A stretch of DNA of 64,000 nucleotides from Capnocytophaga felis. GTDB taxonomy: Bacteria > Bacteroidota > Bacteroidia > Flavobacteriales > Flavobacteriaceae. The DNA is taken from contig NZ_BLBC01000006.1 of the NCBI RefSeq assembly GCF_009684755.1, positions 102,029 through 166,028 of the forward strand, in the 5' to 3' direction. Of this stretch, positions 44,612-53,897 are shown piece after piece; positions within the stretch are counted from its first letter, which is position 1, and every line of letters starts with the position of its first letter. The position numbers and the translations under genes are program-made. The notes under the pieces are model-generated. The model had not been told where the DNA came from, searched no databases, and saw only the letters and a list, made by a program, of their open reading frames with translations.

Positions 44612-46021
44612 ATGAAATATTTACTACTTATAACTTTGGTGTGGATGATGATTTCTGCCCATTCATACAGCCAAACGTCTTCTCAAGAATTTAATATTCG
44701 GTATGAAACTTCCGTGAAGGGAGAAATGAAAATAATAGGAAATAATATAGTTAATAGACAAGACAGACGAAATAAAGCAAATGTTCCTTTTGATGACCGT
44801 TCTAACAAGGTGAAAATGAACGATGAATTTGATATGCAATATATTGATATTGATGATAATCCGGATACATTTTCTTCAAGTAGTGCAAATTTTTCTTTTG
44901 AAGGTAAAGAAAATGCAAAAGTGATTTACGCTGGACTTTATTGGACGGCAACCTATCCGTATGCTTTAGGTGTGCTTAAAGGGAAAAATTACAAAGCAAA
45001 ACAATCAAATCGTGAAAATCCTGATAATGTGATGATTAAAACTCCATCAAATGAGGAATATTCTTTGGTAAAAGGAGAACTTATTTTTGATGGAATTGGT
45101 GATTCTTCATTAGAAGGAGTAGCTCCGTACGTTTACTATGCTGATGTATCTCAATTACTTACAAATTCTTCAATGGTTGAAGGAGAGTACACGGTGGCTA
45201 ATGTGAGGGCTGCAAATGGTCATATTGCGGGAGGCGTTGCAGCTGGTTGGGCTTTGGTATTGGTTTATGAAAGTTTGGAAAGCAGTGAGAAAAAAATCAT
45301 AACTTATGATGGTTTTTCAACTATCAATAACCAACCTAAAACATTTAATTTCAGAGGATTTTTAACGCCAAAGGAAAATGCTTTTCAAGCCAAAGTTATG
45401 GGAGCTGTATTAGAAGGGGATTTTAGTATATCGGGGGATAAAGTTATGATTTACAATCCGGTAACTGAAGTTTCTTTGGATTTGGAAACAGGAACTCGTT
45501 CTGCAAGAAATTTTTTCAATAGCGGAATAACGGAAAACGATACTTTTGTAATGAATAGAAATCCGGCAAGTAAAAATACATTAGGTTTCGATATTTTTAG
45601 CTTCGATATTCCTAATGAAAATCAGTTACTTATCCCAAACGGAACAAACTCACTGGGATTGACATTCACACGAAGTGCAGACCAATATTATCTATTCCTG
45701 ACGGCATTACAAATAGAAAATATCCGCAAAGAAATAGATGTAAATCAATTTTCAGAAATAGGTTCAGAAAATTCTAATTTCAAATATTATGTAGTTGTGG
45801 GAGTGTATATAAATCGGCATAATATGCTGAAGCAAGTAGAAAAACTTAAAAAATTAGGATACGAAGCACATACAATTTATAATGAAGAACGAAATCTCAA
45901 CTATATCTACATTGAAAAGTATGATACCTACAAAGAAGCTTCTTTAAAAGCAGAGGAACTTAAAGCAATAGCCAATATTCCGGATACTTGGGTACTGAAA
46001 ATGGAAGATTTATCAGAATAA
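44612..46021 (+). CDS. Secreted adhesin-module protein with C-terminal SPOR-like domain
   Basis: 469 aa with a signal peptide ending near SYS (residue 20). Residues about 25-375 resemble the N-terminal module of large Flavobacteriia surface adhesins. The features are MKIIGNNIV, the NMQYIDIDDNPDTFSSSSAN pattern, AGLYWTATYPY, TVANVRAANGHIAGGVAAGWALVLVYE and NPASKNTLGFDIF. Residues about 387-465 look like a SPOR domain, with FKYYVVVGVYINRHNMLKQVEKLKKLGYEAHTIYNE. SPOR binds denuded peptidoglycan, so this could be a periplasmic anchor or partner for surface machinery. A TATCTTTG at 44582-44589 with TTG 22 nt upstream may be its promoter. Confidence 0.6.
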   Translation: MKYLLLITLVWMMISAHSYSQTSSQEFNIRYETSVKGEMKIIGNNIVNRQDRRNKANVPFDDRSNKVKMNDEFDMQYIDIDDNPDTFSSSSANFSFEGKENAKVIYAGLYWTATYPYALGVLKGKNYKAKQSNRENPDNVMIKTPSNEEYSLVKGELIFDGIGDSSLEGVAPYVYYADVSQLLTNSSMVEGEYTVANVRAANGHIAGGVAAGWALVLVYESLESSEKKIITYDGFSTINNQPKTFNFRGFLTPKENAFQAKVMGAVLEGDFSISGDKVMIYNPVTEVSLDLETGTRSARNFFNSGITENDTFVMNRNPASKNTLGFDIFSFDIPNENQLLIPNGTNSLGLTFTRSADQYYLFLTALQIENIRKEIDVNQFSEIGSENSNFKYYVVVGVYINRHNMLKQVEKLKKLGYEAHTIYNEERNLNYIYIEKYDTYKEASLKAEELKAIANIPDTWVLKMEDLSE

Positions 46022-46060
46022 AATTATTATTGTATTTTTGCACCGCAATAATTATTGACA

Positions 46061-46693
46061 ATGTTAGATAAAGAAACACAAAAAGCTGTGGAAAAAGGAG
46101 AAATGCTTCCGTTGATGGAGGCATTTTATACGATTCAAGGGGAGGGATACCATAAAGGGTCAGCTGCTTATTTCATTCGTGTAGGAGGTTGCGATGTAGG
46201 TTGCCATTGGTGCGATGTGAAAGAAAGTTGGGACGCTGAAAAACATCCTCCTACGCATATAGATGTAATTGTAAGTGAGGCTATTAAGTATTCTAAAACA
46301 ATTGTAATTACCGGAGGAGAGCCCCTAATGTGGAATATGTTTCCCTTAACTCAAAAATTAAAAGAGAACGGAGTAAAAACACATATAGAAACGTCTGGTT
46401 CTCATACGCTTACAGGTGTTTGGGATTGGATTTGTTTATCGCCCAAAAAAATGAAATTACCAACTCCTGAAATTTTTAAAGAAGCTGATGAATTGAAGAT
46501 AATTGTTTACAATAATCACGATTTCATTTTTGCCGAAGAAATGGCTTCAAAAGTGTCGGATAAATGTATTTTGTATTTGCAACCGGAGTGGAGCAGACGC
46601 GAAAAAGTGATTCCTGAGATTGTGGATTTTGTGATGAAAAATCCTAAATGGAAAGTTTCTCTTCAAACACATAAATATTTAAATATTCCTTAG
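46061..46693 (+). CDS. queE: 7-carboxy-7-deazaguanine synthase
   Basis: 210 aa from the ATG at 46061. Radical SAM enzyme making 7-carboxy-7-deazaguanine for queuosine. The cluster motif CDVGCHWC gives cysteines in CxxxCxxC spacing. The N-terminal MEAFYTIQGEGYHKGSAAYFIRVGG and ITGGEPLMW, and the late WKVSLQTHKYLNIP, are typical of QueE. A TATTTTTG at 46033-46040 is a good -7 element, with no TTG at the right distance. Confidence 0.93.
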   Translation: MLDKETQKAVEKGEMLPLMEAFYTIQGEGYHKGSAAYFIRVGGCDVGCHWCDVKESWDAEKHPPTHIDVIVSEAIKYSKTIVITGGEPLMWNMFPLTQKLKENGVKTHIETSGSHTLTGVWDWICLSPKKMKLPTPEIFKEADELKIIVYNNHDFIFAEEMASKVSDKCILYLQPEWSRREKVIPEIVDFVMKNPKWKVSLQTHKYLNIP

Positions 46694-46849
46694 TAATTAA
46701 GAGGTTATCCAAATTTTATTATTTTGATTAAATACCGTTGGAAAAATTTGTCAATTGTTAAATTTTAAGATTTTTTTTGATACTATTTTTAATAGTATTA
46801 CTTTTACGGCCTTATTTTACACTAATATAAATTTAAGTTAATACATTTT

Positions 46850-49612
46850 ATGGAAAAATTTGTACTCTATCTTCCATTAGTCCTTGCAATTTTTGGACTT
46901 ATTTTTATGATTATCAAAGCTTTGTGGATTAATAAGCAAACCACAGGCAACGAAAAAATGCAGAGTATTTCTGAAAAAATTCAGGAAGGAGCTTTGGCTT
47001 TTTTGAATGCAGAATATCGTATTTTGGCTATTTTCGTGGTAATCGCCTCAGTGGCTCTTTTTATAGTTTCCCGAATGGTTGAAACCTCACATTGGCTTAT
47101 TGTTGTGGCTTTTGTTTTTGGGGCTTTATTTTCGGCTTTGGCAGGAAACATCGGTATGCGAATTGCCACTAAATCAAATGTTCGCACTACAGAAGCAGCT
47201 CGTACCAGCCTTCCGAAAGCTTTGAAAGTTTCTTTCGGTGGAGGAACCGTAATGGGGTTGGGAGTTGCAGGCTTGGCTGTACTTGGGCTAAGTTTGTTTT
47301 TCATTATTTTTGTTAATGTTTTCTTACAAGGGAGCAAAAGTTTTTATGACGAAATGACTATCGTTTTGGAGGCTTTGGCAGGATTTTCACTTGGTGCTGA
47401 ATCCATTGCACTTTTTGCTCGTGTTGGTGGGGGTATTTATACAAAGGCAGCTGACGTTGGTGCGGATTTGGTAGGAAAAGTAGAAGCCGGAATCCCTGAA
47501 GACGACCCTCGAAATCCGGCAACTATCGCTGATAATGTGGGAGATAACGTGGGAGACGTAGCAGGTATGGGAGCTGACCTTTTTGGGTCGTACGTGGCTA
47601 CTGTGTTGGCTTCGATGGTGTTAGGAAATTATATCATCAAAGATATCACAGAAGCAACGGGCGTTGCTTATTCGGATAATTTTGACGGATTAGGACCTAT
47701 TTTACTTCCGCTTGTAATTGCCGGAGTGGGGGTTATTGCTTCTATCGTGGGAACATTTTTTGTAAGCATCAAAAATAACGAGGCTAAAGAAAAGCAAGTA
47801 CAACAGTCATTAAATATGGGTAACTATGTGGCTTTGGCTTTGACATTGATTTCTTGCTGGTTCTTAATTGATATGATGTTACCGGAAACTATCCAGATGA
47901 AGTTTTTTGGTGAAGGAGTGAAAAGCATTCCAAGTAGTAACGTTTTCTTTGCTACTGTGGTTGGTTTGGCTGTTGGTTTATTGATATCTGCTTTTACAGA
48001 ATATTTTACAGCTTTGGGTAAAAAACCGGTTTTGAATATCGTTCAGAATTCATCAACCGGTGCCGCAACTAACATTATTGCAGGTTTGGCAACAGGGATG
48101 AAATCAACGTTCTCTTCTGTTTTGCTTTTTGCTGTGGCAATTTGGGGTTCTTATGAATTAGCTGGTTTCTACGGAGTTGCGATTGCTGCTTCGGCGATGA
48201 TGGCTACTACGGCAATGCAGTTAGCTATTGATGCTTTCGGACCGATTGCAGACAATGCGGGAGGTATTGCCGAAATGAGCGAATTACCAAAGGAAGTGCG
48301 TCAACGCACCGATATTTTAGATTCGGTAGGGAATACAACAGCTGCGGTTGGTAAAGGATTTGCTATTGCATCAGCAGCACTTACAGCATTGGCTTTGTTC
48401 GCGGCATACGTAACTTTCACAGGTATTGACGGAATTAACATTTTCAAGGCTGACGTTTTAGCGGCTCTTTTCATCGGAGGTATGATTCCTGTTGTTTTCT
48501 CTGCTTTGGCTATGCAATCGGTAGGAAAGGCAGCGATGGATATGGTTCAAGAAGTTCGTCGTCAGTTCCGTGAAATCCCTGGTATTATGGAAGGTAAAGG
48601 CACTCCTGAATATGGAAAATGTGTTGATATTTCAACCAAAGCAGCACTTCGTGAGATGATGCTTCCCGGTGCGATTACTATTGTTACACCTATAATAATA
48701 GGCTTTGTGATGGGAGCAGAGGCTTTGGGTGCATATATGGCGGGCGTTGCCGTGTCAGGGGTTCTTTGGGCTATTTTCCAAAACAACGCAGGTGGAGCTT
48801 GGGATAATGCTAAAAAATCTTTTGAAGCCGGAGTTGAAATCAACGGACAAATGACTTACAAAGGGTCTGACGCTCATAAATCAGCTGTAACTGGTGATAC
48901 TGTCGGAGATCCTTTCAAAGATACATCAGGACCTTCAATGAATATTTTAATTAAATTGACTTGTTTGGTAGGTTTGGTTATTGCTCCGATTTTAGGCGGA
49001 CATACATCAGATGCAAATGATTCAGAATCAGCTAAAGTTGAAGTGAAAGATGAAAGTATGCAGTCTGTTCAAACAGAAAATATGGAAGATAATTCGGACA
49101 AGGAGTTGTTAGACGCTTACGGAAATTATAAATATGATGTAGGAGAAGTTTCTGCACTTAGCTTGCCGGATAATAACGGGCTTCAAGTAGGTTTGAATTC
49201 TTCTGAAAGAAAGATTGTGAATTTGTTGTTAGATGAAAATTTTGACATAGAAAGAGATGCAAAACAGAATTGGATTACTCTTGATAGAACTTATTTTAAA
49301 TCAGGAAGTGATGAATTAACATCTGATTCTGAGGCACAATTGGTAAACATAGTTACAATTTTGAAAGCTTTTCCTAAAGCAGGGCTTCGAATTGGTGGAT
49401 ATACTGACAATTCGGGAGATGCTCAAAAAAATATTGAGTTATCAAGAAGACGTGCCGAGTCTGTAAAGTCAAAATTGGTAGCTTTGGGGGCAAATGAATC
49501 TCAATTAAGTGCAGAGGGTTACGGAGAAAGACATCCCGTTTGTCCGGAAAATGATACTCCTGAGTGTAGAGCAAAAAACAGGCGTGTTGATGTTCGTTTG
49601 TTCGCCAAATAA
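46850..49612 (+). CDS. hppA: Membrane pyrophosphatase fused to a periplasmic OmpA-like domain
   Basis: 920 aa. Residues 1-720 are a complete ion-pumping membrane pyrophosphatase with about 16 helices. The substrate motifs [20 protein letters not shown] and [19 protein letters not shown] are present, and the Ala in GNTTAAVG is typical of K+-dependent forms. Residues 721-805 are an acidic linker. Residues 806-920 are an OmpA-like peptidoglycan-binding domain with [18 protein letters not shown] and [16 protein letters not shown]. In known structures the C-terminus of the pump faces the periplasm, so the fusion could anchor it to peptidoglycan (inference). Na+ or H+ coupling is not resolved here. 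Confidence 0.93.
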   Translation: MEKFVLYLPLVLAIFGLIFMIIKALWINKQTTGNEKMQSISEKIQEGALAFLNAEYRILAIFVVIASVALFIVSRMVETSHWLIVVAFVFGALFSALAGNIGMRIATKSNVRTTEAARTSLPKALKVSFGGGTVMGLGVAGLAVLGLSLFFIIFVNVFLQGSKSFYDEMTIVLEALAGFSLGAESIALFARVGGGIYTKAADVGADLVGKVEAGIPEDDPRNPATIADNVGDNVGDVAGMGADLFGSYVATVLASMVLGNYIIKDITEATGVAYSDNFDGLGPILLPLVIAGVGVIASIVGTFFVSIKNNEAKEKQVQQSLNMGNYVALALTLISCWFLIDMMLPETIQMKFFGEGVKSIPSSNVFFATVVGLAVGLLISAFTEYFTALGKKPVLNIVQNSSTGAATNIIAGLATGMKSTFSSVLLFAVAIWGSYELAGFYGVAIAASAMMATTAMQLAIDAFGPIADNAGGIAEMSELPKEVRQRTDILDSVGNTTAAVGKGFAIASAALTALALFAAYVTFTGIDGINIFKADVLAALFIGGMIPVVFSALAMQSVGKAAMDMVQEVRRQFREIPGIMEGKGTPEYGKCVDISTKAALREMMLPGAITIVTPIIIGFVMGAEALGAYMAGVAVSGVLWAIFQNNAGGAWDNAKKSFEAGVEINGQMTYKGSDAHKSAVTGDTVGDPFKDTSGPSMNILIKLTCLVGLVIAPILGGHTSDANDSESAKVEVKDESMQSVQTENMEDNSDKELLDAYGNYKYDVGEVSALSLPDNNGLQVGLNSSERKIVNLLLDENFDIERDAKQNWITLDRTYFKSGSDELTSDSEAQLVNIVTILKAFPKAGLRIGGYTDNSGDAQKNIELSRRRAESVKSKLVALGANESQLSAEGYGERHPVCPENDTPECRAKNRRVDVRLFAK

Positions 49613-49633
49613 CTAAAAAATTAAATAGAAATT

Positions 49634-49680
49634 AAAAAGTACAAAGTTGAAAATAAAAGAACTTTGTACTTTTTCTTTTT
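49634..49680 (+). terminator. Intrinsic terminator after hppA
   Basis: A 15-bp perfect stem, AAAAAGTACAAAGTT (49634-49648) with its complement (49660-49674), and a T-rich tail. Confidence 0.88.
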
Positions 49681-49854
49681 TTAAGAATATTAAAAAATCT
49701 TATTTGGAGAGTCATTATTTTGTAAAAAACGTATGATTTTTCGAGTAATAAAAAATTTTAAAAAAAGCGTGTGAATTTTATTTATTGTAAGGTATTGAAA
49801 ATAAATATGATGAAAAAAAATGTAAAAAAAACACTAAAAAAACTTCAAATTTAT

Positions 49855-49885
49855 TTGCACAAGAAAAAATAACATTCTATATTTG
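49855..49885 (+). promoter_or_regulatory. Promoter of the Ser-Pro-Arg tRNA operon
   Basis: TTG at 49855-49857, 20 nt, TATATTTG at 49878-49885, an exact consensus match 40 bases before the first tRNA. Confidence 0.8.
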
Positions 49886-49925
49886 CACTCGCAAAACAGA
49901 AACAAAGACGTTCACAACAAATAAA

Positions 49926-50009
49926 GGAGAGGTGCCGGAGTGGTAACGGAGCAGATTGCTAATCTGTCATCGGGTAACCGATGCCTGGGTTCGAGTCCCA
50001 GTCTCTCCG
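49926..50009 (+). tRNA. tRNA-Ser (GCT)
   Basis: 84 bases from GGAGAGG to the pairing TCTCTCC plus discriminator G. The anticodon loop has GCT between CAGAT and ATCTG, so it reads AGC/AGU serine codons. A long variable arm (CATCGGGTAACCGATG) and TTCGAGTCC identify it as a class II tRNA. CCA is not fully encoded. Confidence 0.95.
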
Positions 50010-50027
50010 CATCAAAATAAAAATTCT

Positions 50028-50102
50028 CGGGGCGTAGCGTAGTCCGGTCATCGCGCCTGGTTTGGGACCAGGAGGTCGCAGGTTCGAATCCTGCCGCCCC
50101 GA
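50028..50102 (+). tRNA. tRNA-Pro (TGG)
   Basis: The acceptor stem CGGGGCG pairs with CGCCCCG, discriminator A. The anticodon loop TTTGGGA places TGG between CCTGG and CCAGG. TTCGAATCC is the T-loop. It follows the serine tRNA by 18 bases in the same operon. Confidence 0.95.
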
Positions 50103-50173
50103 CTCAAAAAAACAAAATATATTTCATAAATGTTTCAATGTTGCATTTAGGAATATATTTTTTTGGTTAAAGG

Positions 50174-50247
50174 GGTCACGTAGCTCAGCTGGATAGAGCA
50201 TCTGCCTTCTAAGCAGACGGTCGCAGGTTCGAATCCTGCCGTGATCA
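50174..50247 (+). tRNA. tRNA-Arg (TCT)
   Basis: The acceptor GGTCACG pairs with CGTGATC with one G-U pair, discriminator A. The anticodon TCT lies between CTGCC and the complementary arm. GTTCGAATCC is the T-loop. It decodes AGA/AGG arginine, the preferred arginine codons in AT-rich genomes. It is the last of the three tRNAs before the terminator. Confidence 0.95.
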
Positions 50248-50288
50248 CGAAAATTTGTTTCATTTTGTATTAAAATTTATGTTCAGAG

Positions 50289-50322
50289 GCAATGCAGGGC
50301 GAAAGTCTTGCATTGCTTTTTT
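50289..50322 (+). terminator. Terminator after the tRNA operon
   Basis: GCAATGCA (50289-50296) pairs with TGCATTGC (50309-50316), then a T6 run. Confidence 0.8.
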
Positions 50323-50352
50323 GTGTTTTCTCCTTATAAATCTTTATCTTTG
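50321..50352 (+). promoter_or_regulatory. Promoter of the GH110 gene
   Basis: TTG at 50321-50323, 21 nt, TATCTTTG at 50345-50352, then the start codon at 50379. It fits the consensus. The TTG overlaps the tail of the tRNA terminator. Confidence 0.7.
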
Positions 50353-50378
50353 CGAAGTATTCATAAAAACGCAAACCA

Positions 50379-52205
50379 ATGAGAAATTATTTTTATCTTC
50401 TGTGCTTTGTTGTGGCAATGCTGGTAGGTTGCACAACTAACAAATCCCAAACCATACAAATGAAGGAAGGAATAAAAAACTATGCTTCCGTTGTAAAAAA
50501 TGAAATAGAAAAAATTAAAAACAATCGGGAGAAGGCTGGGCAGATTGTTATGGAGAAGGGAATCTATCACTTCTATCCCGAAGGAAGCTATGAAAAAGAG
50601 CTTTATATCTCCAATCACGATCAAGATAATCCCAAAAAAGTGGCGTTCTACTTGGAAAATCTTCAAAATGTAACCATTGATGGTAACGGAAGCGAGCTAA
50701 TCTTTCACGGAACAATGATTCCTTTTGTAGTAAAGAATTGCCAAAACATCGTCTTGAAGAATTTTTCAATAGACTTTGAGAATCCGCACCTCAGGCAGCT
50801 GGAAATTCTGGAAGTAGATAAAGAAAACAACATCACCATAGCAGAAATACACCCCAAACAAAATTACCGAATAGAAAACGATAAATTAATACTCTTCGGG
50901 GAAGATTACAAAATCAATCCGATAGTTGCAATGGCTTTCAGTAAAGATAGAAAACTTACCTATCAGCGTGGAGATGTTAATTTTACACCTCGAAAAGTAA
51001 GTGAGCTTCGTCCTGATGTGTTAAAAATAGAAGGCTGGCAACAAAATCCGTTTACCGAAGTAGGTGAGAGATTTGCCCTACGAACATATCATCGTCCCGC
51101 ACCCGGAATAGTACTTGACTATTGCAAAAATACACGTATCGAAAACGTAAAAGTACATTACGCTTGGGGAATGGGATTATTGGCACAGCTTTCGGAAGAT
51201 ATAACGCTTGATAAGTTTTCTGTCTGCTTAAAAGAAAATGATTCCCGATACTTCACCACACAAGCCGATGCTACCCATTTTTCTGCCTGCAAAGGAATTA
51301 TACGTTCCGAGAATGGTTTGTATGAAGGAATGGCAGATGATGCAATTAACGTACACGGAACGTATCTAAAAATCATTGAGCGGACAAGTGGAAACACAGT
51401 AAAGGCAAGTTATATGCATCCGCAGGCTTGGGGATTTTTGTGGGGAGAGGTAGGCGATGAGGTTCAATTCATTTCCTCAAATACGATGGACTTGGTTGAT
51501 AACAAAATCTATAAGATAAAAAGCATTAAAGCTGTGGATAAACCTTCGGAATTTGGTGCTAAGGTCTTCGAGATAGTGTTTACGGAGGATATTCCTCAGG
51601 AAATTAACGAAAGCAATCCTTTCGGTATTGAAAACCTTACGTGGACACCTGAAGTCATCTTCAAAAACAATGTTGTCCGTAATAATCGTGCTCGCGGAGT
51701 TCTGTTCAGCACTCCCAGAAAGGTAGTTTGTGAAGATAATCTGTTTGACCATACGCACGGAACGGCTATTTTGCTTTGTGGAGACTGTAACGGATGGTAT
51801 GAAACGGGGGCTTGCAAGGAAGTCATCATCAAAAATAATAAATTCATCAATGCTTTAACGGCAAACTATCAGTTTACAAACGCAGTCATTTCCATTTATC
51901 CCGAAATCCCTAATTTGAAAGACCAAAAACAGTATTTCCATTCGGGAATCGTGATTGAGAACAATGTTTTCGAGATGTTCGACGAACCTATTCTGTATGC
52001 CAAATCAGTGGATAATCTTATTTTCAAGAATAATAAAGTTGTCAAAAACAAAGATTTTAATCCTTTTCATTGGAACAACCATAAATTTTTCTTTGAACAC
52101 GTTAAAAATGTAACTATCAAAGATAATTCTTTTGAAAAACCTCTTACGGAGGAAGATATTAAGATAAATCTTTCCAATAAAGAAGATGTAAATTGGAGTA
52201 AATAG
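50379..52205 (+). CDS. GH110-like alpha-1,3-galactosidase lipoprotein
   Basis: 608 aa. A lipoprotein signal ends in MLVGC (Cys18). The rest is a right-handed parallel beta-helix built of repeated short strands. The active-site segment NGLYEGMADDAINVHGTYLKI (about residues 309-329) has the paired aspartates and matches the GH110 exo-alpha-1,3-galactosidases of Bacteroides, as do the ARGVLFSTPRKVV and GWYETGACKEVIIKNN stretches. These enzymes remove terminal alpha-1,3-galactose, as in blood group B-type antigens. There is no export-signal motif obvious after the cysteine, so periplasmic-facing or surface location is open. It lies between the tRNA operon and 21-bp array 4. Confidence 0.78.
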   Translation: MRNYFYLLCFVVAMLVGCTTNKSQTIQMKEGIKNYASVVKNEIEKIKNNREKAGQIVMEKGIYHFYPEGSYEKELYISNHDQDNPKKVAFYLENLQNVTIDGNGSELIFHGTMIPFVVKNCQNIVLKNFSIDFENPHLRQLEILEVDKENNITIAEIHPKQNYRIENDKLILFGEDYKINPIVAMAFSKDRKLTYQRGDVNFTPRKVSELRPDVLKIEGWQQNPFTEVGERFALRTYHRPAPGIVLDYCKNTRIENVKVHYAWGMGLLAQLSEDITLDKFSVCLKENDSRYFTTQADATHFSACKGIIRSENGLYEGMADDAINVHGTYLKIIERTSGNTVKASYMHPQAWGFLWGEVGDEVQFISSNTMDLVDNKIYKIKSIKAVDKPSEFGAKVFEIVFTEDIPQEINESNPFGIENLTWTPEVIFKNNVVRNNRARGVLFSTPRKVVCEDNLFDHTHGTAILLCGDCNGWYETGACKEVIIKNNKFINALTANYQFTNAVISIYPEIPNLKDQKQYFHSGIVIENNVFEMFDEPILYAKSVDNLIFKNNKVVKNKDFNPFHWNNHKFFFEHVKNVTIKDNSFEKPLTEEDIKINLSNKEDVNWSK

Positions 52206-52237
52206 ATTTCTTCAGAGAAAGTAAATAGCTATCATAT

Positions 52238-52287
52238 AAAAACTTTGTTATAAAATGTTTAAAGATACATTTATAACAAAGTTTTTT
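52238..52287 (+). terminator. Intrinsic terminator after the GH110 gene
   Basis: A 17-bp stem, AAAAACTTTGTTATAAA with its complement ending in TTTTTT at 52282-52287, and a 15-base A/T-rich loop. It lies just before array 4. Confidence 0.88.
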
Positions 52288-52299
52288 ATTTGGAATATA

Positions 52300-52572
52300 T
52301 TTTATTCTACTTGTATTTTGTATCTTTTTACTTGTATTTTTTCTCTTCCCTAAAGGGATTTGCTTCTTCTCTAAAGGGATTTGCTTCTTCTCTAAAGGGA
52401 TTTGTTTCTTCCCTAAAGGGATTTGTTTCTTCCCTAATAGAATTTCATTTTCCCCACTTAGATTTTGTATCTTTCCACTTGGATTTTGTATTTTTCTACT
52501 TGGATTTTGTATTTTTCTACTTGGATTTTGTGTCTTTCTACTTGAATTTTGTCTATTTTTATATTGAATAGC
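52300..52572. repeat. 21-bp tandem array 4
   Basis: Thirteen head-to-tail 21-bp units in the 597-bp gap between the GH110 and isochorismate synthase genes. Two subfamilies occur: CTTCTCTAAAGGGATTTG-type units (52342-52425) and TTTCTACTTGGATTTTG-type units (52447-52551). Degenerate units lie at each end and a hybrid (52426-52446) between. A 93-codon + frame reads heptads such as SSLKGFA and FYLDFVS with mostly synonymous differences, but no ATG or ribosome site marks it. The remaining 230 bp to the menF-like gene have no recognised feature. Confidence 0.92.
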
Positions 52573-52802
52573 TTCAATTTGATGATGATTTCTTTTGTGT
52601 AGTTTATGTGGAGCTTATTTTTAATCTTGTTGAATGTATCAATTAGCAGTTACAAACTAATTAACTTCTTTACAAAAGACTAAGCTATAATGATAAGTGT
52701 TTAGGATTGAAGAAATTGATTCATTGTTATCTATAAAAGTAAATTTTCAAGATAACTTTGCTTTTTGTAGATGTTTCCAAAAGGGAAAAACAAAAGGATT
52801 AT

Positions 52803-53846
52803 TTAAAGGATTGCAAACATTGTTTGTGCTTTATTCTGTGTTTCTTCCCATTCCGCTTGTGAATTGGATTCTTTTAAGATGCCTCCGCCTACATATATGA
52901 AAATTTGATTGTTTTCAAGCTGCATACATCGTAAATTCACATAGAAATCGATTGATTTTTCATTGCCATTAACAACGCCGCAATATCCCGAATAATAGGA
53001 ACGGTTGTAATGCTCATTTTCTATAATGAATTGCTTTGCTTCTTTATTGGGAAAGCCGCAAACGGCAGGGGTGGGGTGTAATTCATTGACGATTGTAAAC
53101 GGATTCTCATTGCTTTTGAGTTTTGCTGTAATGTCCGTGCAAAGATGCACTACATTTCCTGCCCGAACGGTCTTTACCGTCGAAACATCAAGATTATCTA
53201 CGTGTGTGGCAATCTTGCTAAGGATTACATCAGTTACGATTTGCTGTTCATCTTTCTCTTTTTCTTTCCAAATGTGGTCTCCTTGTTCTTTGTAAGGCTG
53301 TGTTCCTGCAAGAGCCATCGTATAAATATAATTTTTATGCACGTTTAAAAGCTTCTCGGGCGTTGCTGCAATCCAGATACCTATTTTTGGGTGTGAAAAC
53401 AAATAACAAAAAGCCGAAGGATAATGATTTGTCATTTTTTCAAAGACTTCCACAGGATTTGCTTTGTGATTAAGAGTTATTTTTCGAGAGAGAACTACTT
53501 TTTCAAAAACTCCTTTTTGCATTTGCTCAATGGCTTTTTCTATCAATTGGATATGTTTTTCTTTTTCAATGTTGCAAATAGGAATTTCTTTCTTGGCAGG
53601 AAATCCGATATGATTGTTTTTTAAATCTTCCTGATATTTTTTGTCTGCTTTTATGATGACGGAAAGGTTTTTATCCTTTTCAAAAGGAGCTAACACAAAG
53701 CCACTAACAGAAAATGTGTCGTCAAAGCAATAAACCGTATCATCGAACTGTTCGAATACTTCGATAATGTTTGAGTCTGGCTTTCTGAAAGCAACAAAAG
53801 GCATTTCAGAATGATATATTTCATTGATTTTCTTAAAAATATTCAT
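52803..53846 (-). CDS. Isochorismate synthase (MenF/EntC family)
   Basis: 347 aa, cytoplasmic. It converts chorismate to isochorismate, most likely for menaquinone synthesis here. The chorismate-binding C-terminal region carries EKVVLSRKITL, SHPKIGIWIAATPEKLL, ALAGTQPYKEQGDH, LHPTPAVCGFPNKEA and YSGYCGVV in the order of MenF and EntC. It is somewhat shorter at the N-terminus than MenF of E. coli. The hotdog thioesterase gene lies 51 bases upstream on the same strand, and menaquinone would feed NrfH. No siderophore genes are adjacent. Confidence 0.9.
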   Translation of the reverse strand: MNIFKKINEIYHSEMPFVAFRKPDSNIIEVFEQFDDTVYCFDDTFSVSGFVLAPFEKDKNLSVIIKADKKYQEDLKNNHIGFPAKKEIPICNIEKEKHIQLIEKAIEQMQKGVFEKVVLSRKITLNHKANPVEVFEKMTNHYPSAFCYLFSHPKIGIWIAATPEKLLNVHKNYIYTMALAGTQPYKEQGDHIWKEKEKDEQQIVTDVILSKIATHVDNLDVSTVKTVRAGNVVHLCTDITAKLKSNENPFTIVNELHPTPAVCGFPNKEAKQFIIENEHYNRSYYSGYCGVVNGNEKSIDFYVNLRCMQLENNQIFIYVGGGILKESNSQAEWEETQNKAQTMFAIL

Positions 53847-53897
53847 ACCAAGATGTTTGTCAGTGATGAAAGAAAAGTTTTCTTTGTGTTTTTTGTG

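Noticed and set aside
50174..50260. tRNA-Arg as an integration site for a mobile island carrying GH110
   Set aside because: No integrase gene and no second copy of the tRNA 3' end were seen downstream in the window.
52290..52571. 93-aa membrane-like protein from array 4
   Set aside because: The only start is a TTG, there is no ribosome site, and the Phe/Leu/Ser heptads follow from the 21-bp unit. It is kept as a repeat, not called as a gene.
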